Source: Pampus argenteus
Taxonomy: Eukaryota; Chordata; Actinopteri; Scombriformes; Stromateidae
Length of the DNA: 64,000 nucleotides
NCBI GenBank assembly: GCA_036937835.1
Contig: CM072862.1
Location: forward strand, 25,637,001 to 25,701,000
Direction: 5' to 3'
Made by a program: the position numbers and the translations under genes. Position 1 is the stretch's first letter, and the number at the start of each line of letters is the position of its first letter. Below are positions 56,943 through 64,000 of this stretch, one piece after another. The notes under the pieces were generated by a model. It worked only from the letters and a program-made list of their open reading frames with translations. It was not told the origin of the DNA and did no database searches.

Positions 56943-57280
56943 TAGTATCAACCTTTCGTTTCGTCTTCCTCCGCGGTCGGGTCGTGGGGGCAGCAGCTTC
57001 AGCAGGGAAGCCCAGACTTCCCTCTCCCCAGCCACTTCTGCAACCGGGGGTCGGACCTCCAGGGTCCCCGTCTCCGACTGCCGCCCATCTCTCTTCGCAC
57101 CTTTTCTAAGGGGTTCCCCCCCTGAGACCCCTCCCATGGGTGGTGGGTCCATGGGAAGGGGGTACAGCACCTGGTATTCCCCCATCCAAGTACTAACCAG
57201 GCCCGACCCTGCTTAGCTTCCGAGATCAGACGAGATCGGGCGTGTTCAGGGTGGTATGGCTGCCCTAGTATCAACCTTTC
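56943..57280 (-). mobile_element. 5S-rRNA-headed retroposon (SINE3-like) with 15-bp target duplication
   Basis: Read on the minus strand from 57265, the element begins with a 5S rRNA sequence (to about 57153), then about 195 bases of GC-rich sequence ending at 56958 in an A-rich tail-like 'aagacgaaac'. The flanks 56943-56957 and 57266-57280 are both TAGTATCAACCTTTC, a perfect 15-base duplication of the kind made by LINE-driven insertion. The rear part ('tcccctgctgaagctgctg'-type, 'cccacgacccgaccgcgga') resembles a fish LINE 3' tail. Together these fit a 5S-derived SINE mobilised by a LINE. Short open frames here are artefacts. Confidence 0.8.
57153..57265 (-). pseudogene. 5S rRNA-like sequence with internal deletion
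   Basis: The minus strand carries the vertebrate 5S sequence ('ccataccaccctgaacacgc', 'gatctcgtctgatctcggaa', 'gctaagcagggtcgggcctg', 'gttagtacttggatggg'). About 10 bases (AGACCGCCTG in the normal gene) are missing between 'ggatggg' and 'ggaatacc'. The 5' end also departs from a normal gene. The A box and most of the C box of the internal promoter remain, so it could still recruit TFIIIA/Pol III, but the RNA would not be a functional 5S rRNA. Confidence 0.88.
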
Positions 57281-59265
57281 AAATTAAATACTATTTTATT
57301 AACTTCCCTCTTAAATGAAGTGTATTTTATTTATATGTCCCAGAATCGTAACATAAGGCCTCTTTTACATCCTTTCAGCCCTTGTAGGACGTCACAGCTG
57401 CCTGTAATAAAACAGCTTCAGTATCCTCAAACAGAGATCCATCACTCTCATCTTCTTACTTGAATGTAAATACATGACAGAGTGAGACTCTCTCCACCTT
57501 TGCTCCATTTCCAGACTAATCTGAAATGAATGATTTCATCCAAGTTAATATAGATGAATTATTCATACACATGTCAAAGGTTGACAGCTAAAAAAAAAAA
57601 AGTTGCATCGACTTACTGAAAATCACAACGTTGGAGCCAAAGAAGATGAGATGACGACCATGACTGTCTACCAGCCCAGAGACGAGGTGTGTTGGTCGCG
57701 TCCCTCGTCACTCCTTCACTGTTTAACAAGCTGTCAACAGTCATTCAGTGTGACTGAAAATCCCACCGACCCACAAAACGACAAATCAGGAAGTGACAGT
57801 GTTGCCTTGACAACCAAAACATGGATTTATTATTGAAAATGAGCTGAAAGATGTGTCCAGTAGTGTAAGATACGATACTGACCATCACAGATGACCAAAC
57901 ACTGGTATTTTTATTCATCATGCGCTTGTGTTTCATGCTTCTTCTTATCTATACATGTTTTAGATCAGAGCAAACATCAAGTTAATCCAACCATTGATAG
58001 GAGTAATTATTCTTCATTAAACTACATGTTTATCTACTGTCTCGTTGCTCTCTCTCTCTCTCTCTCTAGAAGCAGCTTTTTGAACCTCTCTCTGTCTTCA
58101 GCGCTTTGCATTGTTGAAATAAAAACAGAAATGTTTGTTTTCTGCATTTCGTCCTTCAGCGACAGTCTTCTGTCTTTCTCTCTGAAGATGCTGCAGTATC
58201 GTGAAGTCACTGCACTGTTTGGTGAATCCAAAAACAATTTGAGAAGCATAAGAAGCACACGTCCAGAGTCCAGTCAGAAACATGAGTGGTGCAGCAACTC
58301 AAACTCTTTCTGATCAGAAGCTGCAGCATCTCAACTCAAACAGCACAAATACTCCGGCTCTGATTGTCAGCTCGCTATATTGAAATGGATTTTATGTCTT
58401 TGAACTAAATCAAAGCCACAAAATCCATTTTAAAAGAAATGGATCTGCCACACAGATTCCTCAAAACATGACGTCTGTCCGCACACTAATGTTTGTTTTA
58501 TAAATTACAGCTGTACCCTTTCACCCAGTGCATTCTGGGAGAAGCTCCAGAAACCCAAAACCTGTATATAGAAACGAGAAAGTAGATGGATGGAGGTCAA
58601 GTCAAGTCAACTGTAATTACAAATCACACATTTACTTCAGGGGGATTTTTACAGTTACAATCTGTAGAAGAAAAACACTTGATATAAATCTTAAAAAAGC
58701 TTCAAAAAGTTGTATTGATATGAGCAAAATGGGAGAAAGTAAAATGTGAACAAATTTCACAGCTGAATAATTAACACAAGCACAACTCCAAATATTTAAA
58801 TTACAGCGGTGGATAAAAACATTTGAATTATTTTAATGGTTTTTGCAGATATTCTGGAAATGTGGTTAAAATTTACAATAAAATCTGATGCAAATTTCTG
58901 CATAAAATTTAAAAAAAATCAAGACTTCAGTACATTAATCCACAACATGAGAGAAATATCTGGTCCACCTTTTACAACACAGCCGGAAACCTTTATTTAT
59001 ATAATCATTTATCACACCCACTGTGTGAAGAACAAAAGTGACCTTTAGCTGAGAAACTGAAGAAAGCAGCTAATAAATATAATTAATCTGTAACAGATCA
59101 GATTGTGTATCTAGAGGGAAAGAAACATAAAAACACAACAACAAATAAACAAATAACGGTTAAGTAAAATCACAACGCGTTCTTCTGCTCCCTCCAGATA
59201 CACAGGCTGATATTACCAAACAATAATCAAGCACCATCCAAATATGTGCAACCTCCATTTATTGT
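57281..59265. other. Intergenic, no gene seen
   Basis: AT-rich. A (CT)n run of about 12 units at 58046-58068. Frames up to 140 codons lack domains and conserved features. Confidence 0.5.
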
Positions 59266-59560
59266 AATGCATGGCTTCACAACGCTACAGTGTCACGGCT
59301 TCATACTCCATCATACACACGACCAGCTGGCTCAGATTTAATAGAATTTCCAATCTACGGCTATTTTTCAGTGCAGTAATAGATGCCGTCAGAGGAATCA
59401 CAGCCTCATTAGTAAGACACATTACACAGCCGGGAGCCGGCACTGCCACGGCACGCTAAAGAGGCTTACAGGCTGCTTACTGCTGCTTTACCTGCAAGCT
59501 GTGGTACAAATAACACACTTATACCCTCCTGAAACCCGCCGGCACGAGCCACAGCTGTGA
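59266..59560. other. Unique, moderately GC-rich patch; candidate conserved element
   Basis: Free of repeats and with a more even base mixture than its surroundings, for example 'gatgccgtcagaggaatcac' and 'cagcctcattagtaagacac'. Such islands in gene-poor teleost DNA are often conserved non-coding elements, but conservation cannot be seen in a single sequence. Confidence 0.25.
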
Positions 59561-59664
59561 AGGCTAGAAAAGAAAACACCATGCTAGAAGAGAAAGGCTC
59601 ATTTATGCTTTGTCTTGCACCTTTATTCAAGTAGTTGTTTTTTTTTAGAGTAGGGATGTATTAG

Positions 59665-59699
<35 letters not shown>

Positions 59700-61200
59700 T
59701 GGAAAAGAAAAAGAAAAAACAAAAAAGCTTCAGTCTGGTTTTATTGAACAATCAGCTCAGTGTGCGAAAAGTAAGAAAAAAGCTATTGAACATCTTGAAA
59801 GCAGCGTGTGGAGGAGGCACAATAAAAGCTTCAGCGTCTCATCAGCTGGTCGTAGCAGCGATGGCGAGGATGGCGAGGATGGCGAGGATGGCGCGGACAC
59901 GTGTGAGTTCCTGATGATTGGTAGCTTGTGGAGCGTCAACGCTTGTTTCTCTCTGCCAGACATAATTGTTGTTTTTTTTTTTTGCCAAATTCTTTCACAA
60001 ACTTCACAGATAAAAGAAAAACCAAAAACACTTTTATTCTTTTTGGGTACAGAACCAGTATTATTATTATAAGTACAGTATCAGTAGCACAAAGACTTTA
60101 TATTTTTCTGACTTTTGTTGCACTAAAGAACACATTAAAGTTTACAGAAGGCATAAATGCACCATTCAATCAATCAATCAATCATTCACACTATAAATAC
60201 TGATTGAACTAAACACGGACAGATGTAATCAGACCAGGAAGCATGAATATTCATCCCCAGTTTCACGCGGTCGCGTCAGTTCATGTGGATGTTTTGGTTT
60301 TGACCGACCGTCCTCGACGTCCCTGAATCCCACCTGGATGAGAAGATGTTAAATCACACCTGAAAAGTTTTTAAAGTGTTACAGACGGAGACACACACAC
60401 ACACCCGTCTGTTTCTGAAGAGTTGACTGGTTCGGACAAGAAAATAATTTCATCTTGGTCACCATGGAAACAAGCCGTGGATTTCACAGTGTACCTGTCT
60501 GCATGTATATAATAGTAATACATTTTATTTATAACGCTTCTACACTTGTCTAACAAATCTCAATAAACTTTTCAGTTCATTCGTTTTCACATGTTGCCAC
60601 TTTGCGTCTGAGTTTTCAAACTCAACATCTCTTAAAGAGACGAGACGTGACATTTAAAGGACAACGCTGTCTTAAAACAGCAGTCAGGTGTCCTTATGAA
60701 TCATTCCTCCATTCATACCAGCTATTAATGTGCTTTTAATGTAAGTGATGGCAGGCAAAGTCATTTTGTGCAAAACTGCATTTAAAAGTTGATCAATTCA
60801 ATCAATCGAGTGGATATCTGACACATTTACAGTCTGTTTAGCATCAAATTCCCTCTTTGTGTTTCCCTGTTGAGCTGTGGTGGAAGTATAGGAACAAAAA
60901 GAGGGACTTTGGCTCTAAAAACACTGTAACGTTGAAACATATCTGCTGGATTTGAAGCTTCATATTAGCTTCATATAAACTTTAAATCCATGTTTGTGGG
61001 TTTAGTCTCCATCACTTCCATTGTAAGTGTGTTATGAAGGGATCTAATGGTCAGTATGAACAGGAGGATGATTACAGGAAGAACATCCTCATGTTGAAAC
61101 CTAGAATTAGTTTTTTTTTTTACTCTCTGGGACCTCAACGCTCCTTCAGTCTCTTCATGCTGAATTACAAACTGTAAAATGTTTTAATGTGTGAAAGGAA
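59561..61200. other. Intergenic, no gene seen
   Basis: Holds an (AC)n run at 59668-59696, a 9-base tandem repeat GATGGCGAG (about 59861-59893, four copies) and a (CAAT)n run at about 60165-60184. No gene or RNA recognised. Confidence 0.5.
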
Positions 61201-62130
61201 GTGCAGCGTAACCTGCTGTGTACATGCCTGTGTGTGCTGTTAATTACCATGGTCCTTACTCAGGGTGTTGGCATGGAAACCAATTACCTTCAGTCTTTTC
61301 ATATCTGTCATATCTTTGCACATCTTTATATGAAAACACCACTTAATTCACGAAACATTGACATTCTGCGGGGTGGATTCGAGCTGTCAAAAAGAAAAAG
61401 AAAAATCACAGAACAAAGTCTTATCCATGATGCCATCAACTGCAAGCTGAGAGCTGCGGATGAAGCAGAAGCTGACGTGATTTATCTCTTTCTGCATTAT
61501 GAAATCGAGGCGAGGGACTGCGGGTCGGCCGCGGTCCGTCCTCCTGCCTGTCAGGTTAATCACAACGACACTGAATTCAAGGTCCAGGGAGCCGAGACCC
61601 CCGTCCAGCATCTTTAGACTCTCAGATCATGTGATTTATGAACCACCTTCACAGCCACATCTGTATGTATTTCCCTGCACAGTCAGAAAAATTAAGATGC
61701 TTCTTATCTCAGTGGTAGTTTTATGAATAATGTGCTGGCCGGTACTGAAGCGTTAACACCTTCTCTGCTGTCAAAGTGTTTATTTCCCACTTTGTGTAAT
61801 TTACCTGCAGTTCGCTGCAGATGTCCAGCCGGTCCTGCTGGTGTAAATATACTATATTTCAGGCTGGATAGACGATAATAATAATAATAATGTTGCTGCT
61901 GTTGTGTTCAGACTGATTCTCTGTTAACCGGTTGCTGATTTTTCCTGCAGGCTGGTTTCATTACATGCAACAAGATGAATTTTCAACAGTGAATAATGCC
62001 TGAATAAAAGCACCCACGCTGTCCCTTCAAAGAGGCTGATGTTGGTATTATGTCTGAATACAGCGAGGTGGTTTTGGGACATTTGACAGAAGGAAAATGA
62101 GCCGTGTACGGTTGCCTCGTGTCTGAGTCT
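61201..62130. other. Unique non-repetitive stretch; candidate conserved elements
   Basis: No gene. 61201-61560 and 61930-62120 are free of repeats and compositionally balanced. A 138-codon frame at 61201-61617 starts with GTG, has no domain and no splice or Kozak support; I do not call it a gene. Conserved non-coding DNA is a possibility only. Confidence 0.25.
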
Positions 62131-62242
62131 CGGCTGGGCAACAGACAGGAAGTGAAAACTTTAACACCTCGATTTTAAATCTGAGCTGCTAAGAGTTAAA
62201 ACTCATTTGGATAGTCGACAGATTTTCTTTCTGTCCATATAT

Positions 62243-62331
62243 CGTTTAGGTTGTGAGATTCAACTTCATTGTCATTGTGCAGAGTACGAGTACAGAGACA
62301 ACGAAATGCAGTTAAAGAACCACATTATCAC
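62243..62331 (-). repeat. Retroposon-tail-like sequence next to the tRNA
   Basis: On the minus strand, directly after the tRNA 3' end, comes 'ctgcatttcgttgtctctgt', then 'actcgtactctgcacaatga' and 'caatgaagttgaatct'. I recognise this as a very common teleost sequence, normally the 3' tail of a LINE/SINE family ending in 'aataaagttgaat'. No clear target duplication was found. Confidence 0.5.
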
Positions 62332-62403
62332 AGGGGGCACCCAGATTTGAACTGGGGACCTCTTGATCTGCAGTCAAATGCTCTACCACTGAGCTACACC
62401 CCC
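62332..62403 (-). tRNA. tRNA-Cys (GCA)
   Basis: A 72-base cloverleaf on the minus strand. The acceptor stem GGGGGTG pairs with TGCCCCC (with two G-U pairs); TA at 8-9; D arm GCTC..GAGC; anticodon arm TTGACTGCAGATCAA with loop CTGCAGA and anticodon GCA; T arm CCCAG-TTCAAAT-CTGGG; discriminator U; no encoded CCA. All stems are intact and the A and B box promoters are recognisable. It closely matches vertebrate tRNA-Cys. Because a retroposon-like tail follows immediately, it may be a real gene next to a repeat or the head of a young tRNA-derived element. Confidence 0.9.
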
Positions 62404-64000
62404 CCTTGTTTGTTAGTTTTGGAATTTTGTGTGAATAAACTGAAGATGACGCACAATTTAAGTATTTATAGAGCTGAAGGACACGTTAGATAAAAAAGAC
62501 GACAGAGAGAGAAAGAAAGCTTTCACACATCAACCGATGACTTTAAAATGAAAACTGACGATTACAAAAATGTTTAAGAGCCGGTCGGAGTCTGAAATGT
62601 GTGTTGCTCTTTTTTATAGTGAATCTCCTCTTCATGCAGAGACATGAGAGTTTCATTCAACACACAGCGGCTTTATTCAGCCGGAGCTTTAAAACAGGAA
62701 GAGACTCGTCAACAAGGTGTTCAGACAGACATCTCTGACCTTATATATGGATTTTTAATTAAATGCTGTTTGGCGGGGTAATTATCCGCCAGCCTTGGCT
62801 CTGCTGCCTTTAATACGACTCATTGTGTTGTGTGCTTATGACTCGCTTTCCTAATGTTGTTTTCTGCTAAAGAGCTTGTGGAGGGTTTTGATTTCTTCAC
62901 ATGCATATAGAAACTGCAACAACATCATTATCATCTGCACGCTGGAGGAAAATGTGGATTAAAAAGTTTAAATGTAAAGTGTTATTTAGCATATAAGTGT
63001 TGAAATATGTTGACAAAGGAGGATCTCTGGCTGTGTCTGCTTGTTTTAGATTTTACAAGATAAAATCTAAGATAATTGAACTATAAAGCATTAAAGAGGA
63101 TAAAACATGCACATTCACAAGTCTATATTTTTATTCTGTGGCTCAGTTTTACAGTTCAATAAACTCCTTATTTATCTTATACTGGTCCTTTATGCAGCCT
63201 CTCAGTTCAGCTACTGTCCCTTTAAGGCCCCTCCTCCCCCTGATTGGTCAGTTTAGACCTTAGAGGTAACTTTAGAGTCGACGCGTTTAAAGCAGGAAGA
63301 AGTTTTACCTCAATGTTTGGAACAGTGACCATGTTTGCATGCATGTGCCCTTTAAGGTAACTCTAAGCATGAAGCAGGAGTGACAGAATCTGCAGCAGCA
63401 CCAAGCAACTTTTATTTCTAGTGTTTAGACATCTTTTCATAGATGTCTAAACCAGGAGAAGTCATAAGACGTTTGCGGTCTATTTGCTGCTTTTCTATAA
63501 TAAGGTCAATACCAGGAAAGACCGATATCAGGCCGATATCAGAGCATGTCACACCGTCTGCTCTCATGTTTGTGCTTCAAAGCCTGATCGATTGATTTGT
63601 TCTCGTTCCTCTTTTATTCCACACACGATGCTTCAGCAGCTGCTTAAGGACAAATCATAACGACATTACCGTGGTCCTAAATGCATTGTGGGTAAAGGAA
63701 GTTTGCCTTCCAGCTCGTCATGAATAATTTATGACTCTAGTTCTTTATCTAAAGTTTGAGTTATTCAGCGTTTATACCGATCAATGTAATAATTGTAGCG
63801 ATTATAATTTTTCCTTTAGGCCGCTGAGCTTTGTTAACACACACGTTAACTCGTATTTAAATTTAAAGGAACAGTCCAACAAATTCTCTTTTGCCATTTT
63901 ACTCAGAGTCAAATTAGAGTTTATATTTATATCCACAAATATATACGCACATTTACAGGTTCATATTTATGTTCTGGAGTTTATGTGAATTATCTTTGCA
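62404..64000. other. Intergenic to the window end
   Basis: No gene seen. 62740-62890 is a repeat-free patch ('tttggcggggtaattatccg'). 63205-63260 contains 'ccctttaaggcccctcctcc' followed by an inverted CCAAT box (gattggtcag), a promoter-like combination that also occurs in fish repeats. The last 300 bases are AT-rich. Confidence 0.4.

Noticed and set aside
56926..57274. Three overlapping frames of 91-108 codons, GC-rich
   Set aside because: They lie in the 5S-derived retroposon, which explains the composition.
61201..61617. 138-codon open frame with a hydrophobic start
   Set aside because: Begins with GTG, has no recognisable domain, no splice or promoter support, and the hydrophobic start could be chance.
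63200..63310. Promoter-like inverted CCAAT and GC-rich box
   Set aside because: No exon or reading frame follows within the window, and similar strings occur in fish repeats; kept only as a remark.
1..64000. CRISPR arrays, operons, phage or bacterial genes
   Set aside because: The genes are intron-split vertebrate genes, and the tandem repeats have no spacer structure.

Overview
This is vertebrate nuclear DNA, almost certainly from a ray-finned (probably percomorph) teleost. The evidence is intron-split genes with GT-AG junctions, three recognisable fish genes, and many fish-type dispersed repeats, hAT-like short elements and ATCT/AC microsatellites. The species cannot be named from the sequence alone. 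Nothing bacterial, viral or CRISPR-like was seen.

Three protein-coding genes are supported, all on the + strand. (1) 5930-17364 is an aggrecan gene (acan). Its 19 coding exons join in one frame to 1602 codons: signal peptide, Ig-V domain, link modules 1-2 (G1), interglobular domain, link modules 3-4 (G2), a single 1.9-kb Ser-Gly-rich chondroitin-sulfate exon, a short EGF-like segment, a full EGF, a C-type lectin domain and a CCP/sushi domain (G3). (2) 21999-31144 is znf408 (PRDM17): a PR/SET-like N-terminus and ten C2H2 fingers over 8 exons, 804 codons. (3) 38274-42735 is an alpha-2 adrenergic receptor of the teleost 2D type (adra2d): two coding exons, 492 codons, split inside TM2 by a 3-kb intron. 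The three genes do not form a pathway; they are simply neighbours on one chromosome.

The rest is non-coding. 17.4-21 kb holds the likely acan 3' UTR, a minisatellite of about 53-bp units and a promoter-like patch before znf408. 31.1-38.2 kb holds an AC microsatellite and a 1.7-kb pyrimidine-rich block with an internal minisatellite. 42.7-64 kb is gene-poor. It has two short hAT-like transposons (one with a perfect 8-bp target duplication), about 950 bp of an 8-bp TACTACTA array, a telomere-like CCCTAA/CCCTCA tract, a 5S-rRNA-headed retroposon with a 15-bp target duplication, and a structurally intact tRNA-Cys(GCA). Several long open frames in this window are by-products of repeats and are listed as rejected.

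No new multi-gene system was found. The points most worth checking are: the aggrecan interglobular domain without the mammalian aggrecanase sequence; the intron in the adrenergic receptor gene; the hAT element that begins 15 bases after its stop codon; the 5S-derived retroposon; and the degenerate tenth zinc finger of znf408.
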